Assembly (NCBI GenBank): GCA_022316685.1
Contig: JAKJHU010000033.1
Location: forward strand, 920,321-984,320
Direction: 5' to 3'
Origin: Progne subis subis
Lineage: Eukaryota > Chordata > Aves > Passeriformes > Hirundinidae
Length of the DNA: 64,000 nucleotides
Shown piece by piece: positions 12,455-23,370 of the stretch (position 1 is its first letter; every line of letters starts with the position of its first letter). Position numbers and translations under genes: made by a program. Below the pieces are notes generated by a model that ran no database searches, was not told the DNA's origin, and saw only the letters and a list, made by a program, of their open reading frames with translations.

Positions 12455-12600
12455 GGCAGTTAATTAAACCTCCCGCTTAATGAGACTATTGAATGTGTTA
12501 ATAAACAGTAGCAACTATGAATGAGGGGTGCAAGATCTAACCTGTGCTTAACAAGGAGTTCTGCTCAATCACACCTGAAGTCAATCAACACAACCATCGC
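12455..12600. promoter_or_regulatory. AT-rich island, candidate enhancer
   Basis: Contains AGTTAATTAAACC, GCTTAATGAGAC, TGTTAATAAACAG (ATTA cores plus a forkhead-like ATAAACA) and, at the right end, the PBX-like word TGAAGTCAATCAA also found twice near 4.97 kb. Non-coding. Function is inferred from motif density only. Confidence 0.35.
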
Positions 12601-14377
12601 TGCAAATGGGGTTTGTAGCTTATGTTGCTTGAGAACTGTGCGAGGAAAAGGGTGATCACAGCCCTGCATGGCCTGGAACTTGGGTAAATTGCATTCCTGG
12701 CTCCCTACCAGCGCTGGCTAGTTATCTCTCCTTTTTCCCCACTTTTTATGAGCCAGTGAAGCTCCTAGAATGGGGCTTTGAAGGCTGAGCCTAAAGCACC
12801 AAAGCCTCCTCCTCCTTTCCTGGTGGTTGCTCCCCATCACTGTTTTCTCATCTTGTGATGGTCCCATAGAAGCCAGCCCATGGGTGTTCCTGGCAGGCCC
12901 ACATCCTTGGCATCCCTCCAGAGCTCTGCCATCAGAATGAAGCACATCACTTCCAGTCAGGGGTACCACACTGCTCCTGGCCCCACTGACCCCTCCACAG
13001 CTTTGGGCTGATGTCCCAGACACCCCATAGCAATCTGGGGTTTATGGCAGATGAGGCCAAGGGAAAAATCCACTCTGGAAAAACATCCCAGGCCAAGTGA
13101 CTCAATGTACATCACGTCAGGGAGGGCTGGCGAGCAGCATTGGGGCTGGGCTGGTGGGGTTGAGAGTGTGGGTTATGTCACAGCAGAAGCAAGTGTTGCC
13201 AGAGGTCCTGGGACAGAATGCTGCCAGCACACTGCCTGGGGCCCTGGGGGTCTCCTGATAATAAACCAAATCTCTCTCATTTCACATCAAATACACTCTC
13301 TGTTTCCTGCAATCTGACAGCCTGAAACAGCCCGTTTCTGGCCAGCCTGTACCAAGGCTGAGTGGTTCTGGAGAGGTCCCAGCCACATTCCAGGATTCCA
13401 TTGTGGGGACAAGGCACGGGCAGCAGGCAGGTTCCCCCCTCTAGAAAGCAGCCAGGCTCAGGTTTCTCCAGGCTTTTCCAGACCAAATTCCTCTGAAGAA
13501 CCAACCCGTCAGCAAATTCTTGGGAAAGCGGCTGCAGCTGCAGGGTCAGCCGGCCCAAGGGTAGGGGCCGCCCCGGTGCGCAGCCTGCCCAGGGTCCCCG
13601 GCAGGAGCCGCGGCTCGGCTCCATCCCGGCAGGAATCACGCCGTTTCCTGAGGTTTCTCCACAGCCCCATCCAAGGGCAAGTCCAATAACCCGGGGGCAG
13701 GACCGCAAAGGCGGCGGGGGCTGCATTCCCGGCATGTCTCCGCACTGGCACGACCGTGCCAACTTTGACACTCCGGTGCCGGGTGGGAGCGGGCTCCAGC
13801 GACCCGCCCGGCTCCTCCACAGCCCGGCCCGCACAGAGGAGCCCTGCGTGTCCCCGCCCGGCACGGGGCTGCGGCGTCTCTGCCGCCACCTCCAGGGCAC
13901 TGCTGGCCTCGTCCCCGGCCCCTTGCGGCGACACTGAGCCCGTACTGCGGGCTGCAGAGCCGCGGGCACCTCAGCCCCGCCGCCCTCATCTCCCTGCGCT
14001 CTAAAAGCCCCGCTGTCAGCCGAGCCGGGGAGCCCTGGCCGCGGTGTAGTGTCCCGAGGGGCTCGGGCACACCCTTCTGCCATGGTGGGACCCTCTCTGT
14101 TCAGCTTGCCCCGGTGCTCAGGGCTGCATGGCCCTCCCTGGACGGGGTGGGTGCTCCAGGGGGTGCTGCCAGCTCAGCGGCACCGCTCCCGCTGTCGCCT
14201 TTGCCACCCTCCCTTTCCAAAAGCAGCCTCCAGGAGCGCCAGCCGGGCTGGGACGCAGCCAGGGAGCCAGGGAAGGTGACCCGCTGCCAGCACCCCGGCA
14301 CCTCCTGCCACTGGGGACGGGCACTGGGGAGGGGGAGCCTACCCCCTCCCCCTTGCAAGAGGCTGCGCATTTCCAGG

Positions 14378-14545
14378 CGTCATTAAAGAGCAATTAGCTG
14401 GAAATTAAGCTGAGAACAAGTATTGATTAGCTCATTAAGGCTGGGGGAGCCGGCTGAGGGGTAGGGATTGCTGCTGCTCGCCCTCATTATGGGCAAGGTT
14501 AAAGCGTGTGGTCGGGCAGCTCATTAAAAATGCCAGGGTCCAATC
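14378..14545. promoter_or_regulatory. ATTA-dense island, candidate developmental enhancer
   Basis: Within about 165 bp there are seven ATTA/TAAT-type cores: CATTAAAG, CAATTAGC, AAATTAAG, TTGATTAGC, TCATTAAGG, CATTATGG and CATTAAAA. It sits directly beside a CpG-rich block. The CATTATGG part recurs near 37.45 kb. No coding frame is evident. Confidence 0.45.
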
Positions 14546-15284
14546 GATGTCCCCAGCCCAGCGCCGCCCAGCACCCCTGGGGACATCCAGCTGTTGTCTT
14601 TCTGGGACTGGCCCTTGACCTCTGCGATGAGCCAGCTCGGGAATGGACTGAGCATCTTTGCTCTCCTGCATCCACTGCTGCATCCTGGGCTCCCCTGCAG
14701 AGGCAGCAGTGTCCCTTTTGGGCTTGTCTACCCCCCAAAACTCACTGGCCAAGTGAGTTTTCTCTCCCCCAGTCAGCGAAAACCCTGGGATGGGTTCCCC
14801 CTAGCCCAGTGAGGTGGCTGAGTCTGGGCTCACTGCACTGCTGCCGGCCCCAAGAGAGAACAGACACCGTGGCTGGTTTGCAGGGCAGCACCCCAGACCT
14901 GCAACGCTCCAGAACTGAGTTTTCCATGTCTCTGCCTACTGGTGCCAGCTTGTGCAGGTGTGGGACAGACTAAAGGGGATCTCAGGGGTGGAATGAAAGC
15001 AGGTGACAGATAAAAGACACTCAGTGTCTCCGTGTGGCCAAGTACAGCCATACCACACTGCCGTGTATCCCAGTCTCACAGCTCTTGGGGGGCTCTTGAG
15101 GGGAGGCCAGACTCGGCCCAGCCAGACTCATTCAGCTGGACCCAGCCACCCCAAGCAGCTGTGTCTCTGGTCCCACGTCTCCCCCACTTCCACCCCTGCC
15201 TCTCAGGGCAGCTCCCAGCCAGCACACACAAGGAGGGTGTCCCTGCAAAGCTGGATGGTGTGTGTGGGAGGAGGAAAGTGTCAT

Positions 15285-15560
15285 CATTATTTTTGTTTTC
15301 TTTACACTGCTCTGGAAATATATTGTATTCTCAGATAATCCCGTTCAATTACACCACAATAAAACACATAATAAAAACGTAATTCATTTTTCCTGAGTGC
15401 TCCATCTCCCTGTGTCTTGGCAAGCTATTAAAAATTTGTCTTCATTTTTCTGGCAAGAGCCTTGTACCTTTTCATCTTTAATTTATGAGAGCAGAATAGC
15501 TACTGACAAGCCCTTATTGCGCGGCGAGGGGCTGCATTATTTATAAGCCGCCAATGGCTG
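15285..15560. promoter_or_regulatory. AT-rich island, candidate conserved non-coding element
   Basis: A 275-bp AT-rich stretch between GC-rich flanks with many A/T homeodomain-type cores (CAATTACACC, CGTAATTC, TTTAATTTATGAG, CATTATTTATAAG) and a terminal CCAAT-like GCCAATGG. Non-coding. Classification rests on composition and motif density. Confidence 0.35.
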
Positions 15561-16435
15561 GCTCAGGGGAGATATTTGCAATATTCTGGGGCCAGGAGAA
15601 GGAGGGGGACAGATCCCTGGTGTGCCAGTCCCAATCCACACACTTTCCCACCCTGGGTGGGTGCAGGGTGCAGGTGCTCTCCTGGCTGCCCCTTGAGGGG
15701 AGCAGCTCCAGCCCCTGCCAGCTGTGGAAGCTGTGGCACAGGGTGGCTTTGGCTGCCTGGCCCTTATCCCATCACTGCTGCATCTGCCCGTCTTGGCCTT
15801 TGCAGCTGTCTCGCTCCTCTGCCCCTCAGCATGGGGCACGGCAGAGCACGGTTGTCTCCATCCCTCCTCTCCCTGAGTGGACATCCATCGCTCCTTCTGG
15901 CTGCCCTGGTCAGACAGAAAGCCAAGGGGGAGGCAGCTGCTGCCCACAGGCTTGCCAGGGTCCTGCGACAGCCACGATGTGCCCTCTGATAGCTGTACAC
16001 AGAAAGTGGGATAAAAATAGTCCTGCAGGGAAGGCACAGGAGCAGGGCCGGGATTGTCCTGTCAGCGGGCTGCAAGAGGGGGTGTGAGCGTGGGCAGAGC
16101 CAGGGTGACGCTCTGGCGTCTCCAAACCAGCAGCATCCAGGGCAGCAGCTTAGCAAATCTCTGCGCAGCGGCGGGGTCCAAAGCCGACTGTACTAAAAAA
16201 AGCCCTCCTGACAGCTGGATAAGCTTAAACACGTCATGCCAGCCAGAGCTGCTGCAAAGGCAGCAGGCTGGAAAGCGGGGAGCACAACCCAACCCCAGGG
16301 GGTGCAGAGGCACCCCAAAACCCAGCCTGCCCCTCCCTGCTCCCATCTTCACCCCAATAGCAGTTCCTTTCACCATATACAAACTAGCCAGCAGCACACT
16401 TCTTTTTGCTGTTGGTTTTGTATAAACAATCTGTC

Positions 16436-16441
16436 TTTATT
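16436..16441 (-). terminator. SFXN3: probable SFXN3 polyadenylation signal
   Basis: TTTATT on the plus strand (AATAAA on the minus strand), about 870 bp downstream of the SFXN3 stop. It is the first canonical signal I found below the stop. Confidence 0.55.
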
Positions 16442-17312
16442 GTTTGGAATATATAGGTACATTATACATATATCAAAAATATCTAGAGGAAATCACCAGC
16501 GCACTTAAAGCTATCTGAGAAGGTCCACCTGAAAGCAAGCACTCCAGGAGGGGGGTAGAGTAACCCCTCAGGGGAAGCCCAGCCCTGAACGCAGATGGCA
16601 TTAAAAATGAGAATAAAAAACCAAGATTCTACTGGGATTAAAATGTGCCATTTGCTCTGGGGATGGAAGCAGCAGAAAGCCAGATTAAATCCCCTGAGCA
16701 GCCCGAAGGAGAGCAGAAGGTAAGCTGGGAGCACGTGCCAGGGCTGAGAGAGGCCCCCACTCTGAGTTCATGCAACTACGTGCAACTGATCACTCACCCC
16801 AGCTATTTTGAGTATGGAGAGTTTCCATCTCCAGAAGCTGCTCTGCCATCCCCAGGCACCAGCTGTTGAACCGCTGGGCACCGTAGGGTGCCTGCAGAGG
16901 TATTCTACCTTCAATTGCTGATTCTCTGCTGCCTCCCAAAGCTGGGGAGCACCTTTTCTTCCTCATCCCACTTTTGTTTTTCTCCCACCACAGCTCACAA
17001 GGTCCCTGGTGTTGCTGCCCACACTTGCCTGTGCACCTCACAGAGCTACAGGCACACGCAGAAAGGAGGACTGCACCAGGGTGCCAGGCAGGAGGTCCCC
17101 AGAGCAGGGCTGAGCCGGGCACGGGCACAGGGTTTGGGGTGGTGCTGCATGGCTGCAGGCACCCCGGGAAGCAGGGCTGAGCACCTGGGACCTATGGACA
17201 CGCAACGGCCAAGGGAAAGCGGCGGCAGCCCCAAGGGGATCCAAAGGGCGAAGCTCAGCAGTGCGCCCGCCCGGCAGCTCCGGGGGCACACCTCGGCCAC
17301 CCCGGGAACCCC

Positions 17313-20300
17313 TCAGAGCCCTTTGTTGAAGTAGACAGTCTCCAGCAACGGATCTTTCTTCCGGATCTGATCTCGGACTTCAGGCTCCAGGCTGCTCACA
17401 GGCATTGAGCTGTAGAGGAAACACGGATACAGAGGATGAAGGGGGTATATCCACCAGTGGCCGCAGGTCGGAAACTTCCTGCTGCACCCCATGGGGATGC
17501 TGTGCCCGTGGCCCAGCAGAGACCCTCGGGTCTGCACTGTTGTCTGTGCACAGAAATGCGTGTGCACAGGTTTAAGCCCCTGACTGCTTGAAGAAGCAAA
17601 AGAATCCCTTGAGAGTCAGAGAGGAGCCCCATCCCACACAGGAGCCACATGTGCAGGCAAAGTGCCTGTCTGTACCTTTTCTGTGGGAAGAGTGCGCAGC
17701 ACAAAGGGGTGGCGAACACCAAACTGCAAGGGAAAGACATGGAAAGGTGAAGCTGGGCTGCATAAATCCCCCACACCCACCCATGGCCTGATCCCAGAGC
17801 AGCAATGAGGCAGCCCAGAGCTATGCTGGGTGTTCAGCCAGCGAAAGGCTACAGAGATGGCTTCTCCAAGCTCCAAACCCTGCACTTGGCGACCGAGGTG
17901 GGGCGGGCAAAGTCTGTCCCCCGATGAAGTGGGGGAACAGCAGTGCTGTTCTCCATGGCAGTCTTGAGAGACACCAAGAGGAAGCAAAACTCCCAGCCCC
18001 AGAACCTCATATTCCATCCCATTTGCCTAGGGTCCCACTAGCCTGGCCAAGCTCTGGCATCCCCCCAAGAAACTCTGGGGCAGTTCTCCCCCACACTGCC
18101 AGGCAGGGTTCCCAGCAGCACTGTCCCATACCCCTGGGCTGGGTCTGTGCCCAGAGCAGCAATGCCCATCGGTGGAGAGAACTTACCAGAGTCCCACCAG
18201 GCCGACCTGCACGGGAGCGTTCAGGTACGGGTACCGCTGCCAGGGACAGGGAGAGGATGTGTGTCAGTGCGGAGGACACAGGCTGGGAAGACATCTATTC
18301 CCCAACAGGGTGCCAGCCCTGAGGGGTGTTAACAATGTGCCGAGCTTGGTGGGTGCCTCCACGCCCACCCACCCATCCCAGGTGCACTGGTACCTTCAGG
18401 AAAGCTCTCTTCTCCAGCATGTTCATGATCACCGGCGGAATGGCTGAGGCAGGAAGGAAGGAGATGAGCTCCCAGTGCTCACAGCCCCCTGCCAGCAGTG
18501 GGACCACATCCCACGCTGCCAGGGATCAGCTGCAACCTCCCGACACAGGTGGAGGAAGGGACGCTCACCCATGGCTGGCACTGCCATGCCAATGCGGGAC
18601 ACCACCACCTGGAAAATGGCCTTCTGGGCTGCTGCTGTGGATTCGCCCAGGCGGTTCCCATTCTCATCCGTGACAGGGATCCCCAGCTTGAGCTCTCTGC
18701 AGGGACAGAGAGGGTGAGAGGGCCACAAGGCACAGCGGTGAGGGGATCAGGACACAGGACAGGGACATGTCTCCAAGGGACGTTGGCATCCTCCTGAACC
18801 CCATCCGCTGGCTGCACAATAAATCAGAGGGGGTCTCAGCTGGACCCACATTCACATTTGGCAGCAGTCCTCAACAGGGCTGTACAGGGACTAATAACCA
18901 ATCAGATGCTTGCACCGTCAAGCCAACGCCCCAGGCTAAGGATCAGCAAGGAAGTCCCTGCATTCCCCGCCAGTGCCTACGAACCCTGAGGCAAGCCTGT
19001 CCCACCCCAGGGGCTCACCTCTGCCTCATCAGCGGGATGTTGATGCAGTTGGCAGCTGCCACAGCCGCAAAAGGCACGTACCGGCCAATGAGGGCTGGCA
19101 AGTGCTGGGGGAAAAGCAGGAGAGCGTCATGAAGAGGGTCTTGGGGCAGAGCTGGCTGTCCCCGGCTCTGCCTCCATCCTGCAAGACCCTGGGGTGTCTC
19201 AGCCCCACTGAGGGCAAAATGTTTCCTTCCCCCCCTGCCACTCTCAGCTGGTAAAAGCTGCACAGACCAAAGGGTCTGGGGGTGGTCTCAGGTTCCCTGC
19301 CAGGCCTGGACAGAGGCTGAGTGAAAGAAGCCTGGAGATACATCCAGAGCAAGGCTGGAGGGAGAGGCCATCTGCACAGCCATCACTGGGGAGAGCAGTT
19401 GCCTTGTGTGGGCAACCTCAGCAAACCCCTTTTCTTCATTTTCTCCCCGAACTGATGTGAATCCCCTGCTCAGCTCAGAGCACAGGGAGATCCCATGGGA
19501 GGGTCCACATCCCCCAGTTGTGATGGCCAAGCATCACCTACCTTGGTGAGAGATTTGAGTCCCAGCGCTGTGACAACTGCCCCCGTGGTTGCGCTCACAT
19601 AGGCTGTCCCCAGCTGGCTGAAAGAGCAGGAAGTGACACCAGTAAGTCAGGCTCTCCCTACTCCAGTTACCCCTCCAAAGGAAGGAACAGCTCTCCCTTC
19701 AAGAGCACCAGGATACCCGGGTTCCTCTCTCAGCTCTACCACTAACACTGATGACCTCTGCCTTCACCAGGTCTCCATTGTCCCATCTCACAGCTCCGTG
19801 CTATTTGAGGCACCCCCCTGGTGTTTTGGGGTGTCTCAAGAACCTGGTTAGAGAGATGCTCACCTGGGGGTGATGGGTGCATCCCGCTGCGGTTGGTGTA
19901 GTTGACGATGGCATTGAAGGACTGGTTGACCCACTGCCAGAACAGCACAGCCGGTGTGGTCCTGCCAGAGAGAGGAGGGTGCTGGAGACACTGGGGGATG
20001 CCAGCCGTGCTCCTACAGCACGAGTACGAGCGGGGCTAGGGACACGTGTCCCTTCCTCACCCCAGAGCCAGGAGGATCCTCCAGGCATCCTCTCGGTCCT
20101 GGGGTGAGGAGGAGACAGGTACCTGTAGAAGGTCAACATGCAACCAGTGATGGTCATGTTCATGGGGACCTGAGCGGACATGCGTCCCACAAGGATCATC
20201 TTCTCGCCTGTGTCCGGGTGGAAAGCCGAGTCATAGATGTACTTTGCTCGCCAAAGCTGGTCCTCTGTCAGCCCAGGCTGTACGATGCCTGCCCTGCCAG

Positions 20301-20677
20301 GTAAGGGTAACACCTGTTGAAAGATCCTCTGCCAGCACACATGGCCTAACTGGCTCCCTAAACCATCTGCAGCAGCTGGGAGATGCCTTAGGGACCAGCC
20401 AGGCAGTGGGGGGGCTTTGTCAAGGGAGGCCAGGATCACTTCTATTCCCTCTCCTGGGAATGGCTCCTGCCTGGGAGCAGCGCTGAGGGTACATCCACCC
20501 TCCCAGTGGGTACCTGTAGTCCTCCACCACCCGTCGGGCTTCCTCCAGAGTAGCCCCTGAGAGCAGCAGGTTTCGGGGATCGGTCACCATGAAGAAGTGC
20601 TTGGCCCGGCCCTGAAAGGTGTTCTGGTCCCAGCGGGGCTCCCGGATGTTGATGGTGGCAGGCAAGGACGGCGGCAT
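17313..20677 (-). CDS. SFXN3: SFXN3, sideroflexin-3 (one-base lesion in the exon at 19864-19961)
   Basis: Ten coding exons in transcript order: 20677-20514, 20293-20123, 19961-19864, 19617-19542, 19104-19019, 18696-18569, 18443-18394, 18236-18187, 17723-17676 and 17409-17313. They give about 322 residues, the family length. Hallmarks are [10 protein letters not shown] at the N terminus, [50 protein letters not shown] and a C-terminal tail ending FNKGL. Sideroflexins are multi-pass inner mitochondrial membrane carriers; SFXN3 imports serine for mitochondrial one-carbon metabolism. Anomaly: exon 19864-19961 is 98 bases, whereas its two flanking phases require 99. The frame breaks after TNRSG, at a G run near 19889-19892. 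One extra G would restore Asp-Ala-Pro-Ile-Thr into the next exon. All other exons are intact. SFXN3 is chosen over its paralogues by synteny. Confidence 0.95.
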
Positions 20678-21232
20678 TTTCTGGCAGGGCAGGGGATGAC
20701 AGGGTTATGTGGGATGTGGTGCCCGTGTGCCTCCCCACATCCCTGCTGCAGCAGCTCTGGGGATCCCCCTGCCTCGGGGGACAAGGGATGAACAGGGACT
20801 CCCTTGGTAAAGGGGCTCAGCAGCGACTCCTGAGCGCACCCAGCACACGAAGCAGTTTGGGCGGTGCGAGCTGCAGCGGGACTGCACTTTGTAATGTGAC
20901 AAAGACAAATCCCCGACCTCGCTTACACCAGCCACCAGAAGCCAGGAAACCCCCACCCCAGCAGAGCATCCCGGTCACACAGGAGGGGACGGGGACCCAC
21001 CACTTAGGAGCCACAGCTACGGTCGGCATCGGGAGAGAGGAGTGAGGAAGGGCACCGGAAGGAGGAATGTCCCTCCCGGCACGGCGCCGACACACCCGGC
21101 ACAGCTCTATTCCCACACCCGCCCTTCCCCGCGAGAAGCGGGGCTCTGCTCCCTTCCTTCCCGCGCCGAGCATCCCTCCCGCCACGCGTGACCCCCCCGT
21201 GCACAGGGACCCGGGGCACCCCCCGCACTCAC

Positions 21233-22650
21233 GGCTCCCGGGACAGCGCCCGCCGCGCCCGCGCCGCCGTCACGGCCACCGCCCCACTCCCGCCCCTGCG
21301 CGCTGACGCGCTGCCTCGTCACGGGCGGGCGGCCCCGCACCCGGCGGGCGGGGCGGGGCGGGGCGGGCGGCGCGCGGGGGGCGGCGGGGACCACGCGTGA
21401 CCGGGGCCGGCGGCGGGGGGAGCGGTACGTGCGGAGCCACACGCGGCGCCCGTGGCCCTCCCGCGCTCGCGTGGGCTCTCGCGTGGGCGCGCGCGCGCCT
21501 GCCCGTGGGCGCGCGCGGGCGCGTTCACGTGCGCGGTTCCGCGCGTCAGCCGCGCGCGCGCGGGTTCCCCGGGGTGGCGATGCCCGCGCCGCTCGCGCGC
21601 GCGCGTCCGTAGCGCCGCGCTCGCGCGCGCCGCGTCGGCGTCCACGCGCGTCGCGGCCGTCGCGGCGTTGTTCGTCGCCGGCTCGCGCGTCGGGCGGCGC
21701 GTGCCGGAACACGCGCGCGCGTGCCAGCGGGGGCCGCGTCCGCGCGCGTGCGGCGCTCCGCGGGCGTCTGTGAGTGCGCGCGAGGGCACGAACGCGCATG
21801 TCGTGGACGTGCGGGTGCATGGGGTGCGTGTGCATGTGGGTGCGCGTCCCCGCCCCGGCCGTGCCCCCCCAGCCCCTCACCCCGGCGTTGTCGGGGGGAG
21901 CCGCCCCGGGACGGACCCCCCACGCCCGCCCCCGCCCGCGCCGCCCGCCCGCAGCCCCCCCGCAGTCCCCGCGGCCGCCGCGCATCACCTGAAACCGCCG
22001 CGGTGTCGGGTTCGCGCTGGCGGCGCCGGGCCCCGCCGGGGGGTCACGGCCGGCCCGGGCTGGAGGCGATGCCGCCCGGGAAGGGGGACACGGGGGGATA
22101 CCGGCTCGCATCGCCGGAGTGAGCGAAGCGAGGGGAGGCGACCCCCCCCCCCCCTCCTCTGACCGTGCCTCAGTTTGCCCGTGTGCCCCCGGGATGCTGT
22201 GCGCTAAGGGAGGAGGTCGGGGGAGACGCCGCATCCCTTGCCACGCGTGGCCTCGCGGGGGGACGCGCCCCCGGACCCCCTCGCGGGGGACACCCACGGG
22301 ACTACTGCCCCCCGCTCCCCCCCCCGCCCCCAAGCAGCGAGGCCAGCCCCGGCCGCTCTCGATTGACAGCTCCCGCACCCGATGGCCTCTCCGGTCCCAC
22401 AGGGAAAGCCAATCCCCGCGGCCGGGGGGGCAGGAGGCGGTGCTGCCCCCCGGCCTCGCCTTCCCCCCCGCGCTGCTGCCAGGTGTCTCTTTCGCAGGTG
22501 GCGCCATGGGGACAGGTGAGGAGGGCACGGGGCGGGGGGGAAGGGAAGGACGGCGGTAGGGGGTCCCCCGCGTCCCTTCGGGGAGGGGGCACCAGCGTCC
22601 GATGCTGGCGGGGGGTAACGGGTGGGCGCTGTGGGGGGCTGGCAGCGGCG
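21233..22650. promoter_or_regulatory. CpG island between divergent SFXN3 and PDZD7
   Basis: About 1.4 kb of extreme CpG density separates the two divergent genes. On the minus strand a strong donor (GGGAGCC|GTGAGTGC) ends a non-coding SFXN3 first exon at 21233. Sp1-type GGGGCGGGGC repeats lie at about 21345-21380, an E-box CACGTG near 21526, and alternating CG tracts at 21480-21740. On the plus strand, a possible PDZD7 leader exon ends at 22515 (GGGGACAG|GTGAGG). The long open frames on both strands are GC-bias artefacts. Confidence 0.7.
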
Positions 22651-23155
22651 GGGATACCGGCGTGTCCCCGGAGCCGGGGCCATCACTTATTAATTGAGGT
22701 CAGGCTGGGGCGAGCAGGGAATGAAGTGGGGGGAGACACCGTGGTGGCGTTTCACCCACGCCTGGAAAATCCCCGGTGGAACTGCCTTGGGGACTGACGC
22801 ACCCGTCTCCAGCCGCATCGCGCTGGGAATTCAGAGGGATTCCAGGGAGGATGGGGAATGGCCGGAGGGATACGGTCCTGCTCTCTAGTGTAAAGCTGCT
22901 AACCCCGTGTCCCCTCTCTGGAGCCTTTCCGGATTTATGCTGTCAGGTAAAGCCCCTTTGCATCCCCTGTTCCGGATTTCCACTGCCGGGGTGAGCTGTT
23001 TTTCACCCCAGCATCCTCACCCCAGGGCAGGGCAGCCTGTGCCCGCACCCCCATGGTAGTGTTCAGGAGCTATGTAACAGTTTGATCCTTGGGACGCTAT
23101 AGGACAGGAAGGGATCAGGCTGGAGAGAGAGTCACAAAGCTCCTTGTCCCTCCAG

Positions 23156-23370
23156 GCTGTGCTGCTGCGCCTGGGTCCTGTCTTGCCAGCGGCGAGTACC
23201 CAGGCCAGCTGCCCCCAGCACTGCGCTACTAAAAAAGAGCGGTGCCCAAGCCCGGGCATGTGCTGCTGGACTATGCCATGTCCCCCGCTGGCTGACGGGC
23301 AGCCCTGGCCCTGTGAGGACGCAGCCAGCCCCGAGCCAGACGCCGGGACACCGGAGTGCCCAGCACCACC
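23156..23370 (+). other. PDZD7: probable PDZD7 5' UTR in first coding exon
   Basis: A good acceptor (CTTGTCCCTCCAG) ends at 23155, upstream of the PDZD7 ATG at 23371. The sequence in between has an in-frame stop in the frame that would come from an upstream ATG at 22506, so the coding start remains 23371. Exon limits are inferred from consensus only. Confidence 0.4.

Larger units (their letters stand above)
10801..16430. other. intergenic DNA between KAZALD1 and SFXN3
   Basis: No recognisable protein. A CpG-rich block at about 13540-14100 carries long open frames on the minus strand, which are explained by GC bias and match nothing known. Three AT-rich islands (12455-12600, 14378-14545, 15285-15560) are listed separately. 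An unannotated non-coding transcript starting in the 13.5-14.1 kb CpG block is possible but unsupported. Confidence 0.55.

Noticed and set aside
13277..14083. 268-codon minus-strand frame in a CpG-rich block
   Set aside because: No similarity to any family I know, Arg/Pro/Gly-rich, no partner exons. Kept only as a CpG-rich intergenic block.
10801..16430. A previously undescribed protein-coding system in the 5.6-kb gap
   Set aside because: No phase-compatible exon chain, no recognised domain, and the open frames follow GC content. The interest of the gap is regulatory.
21107..22528. 473-codon open frame on the minus strand across the SFXN3-PDZD7 CpG island
   Set aside because: Composition is Arg/Ala/Pro/Gly only, all six frames are long there, and it overlaps the SFXN3 promoter. 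It reflects loss of A/T-rich stop codons in CG-alternating DNA.
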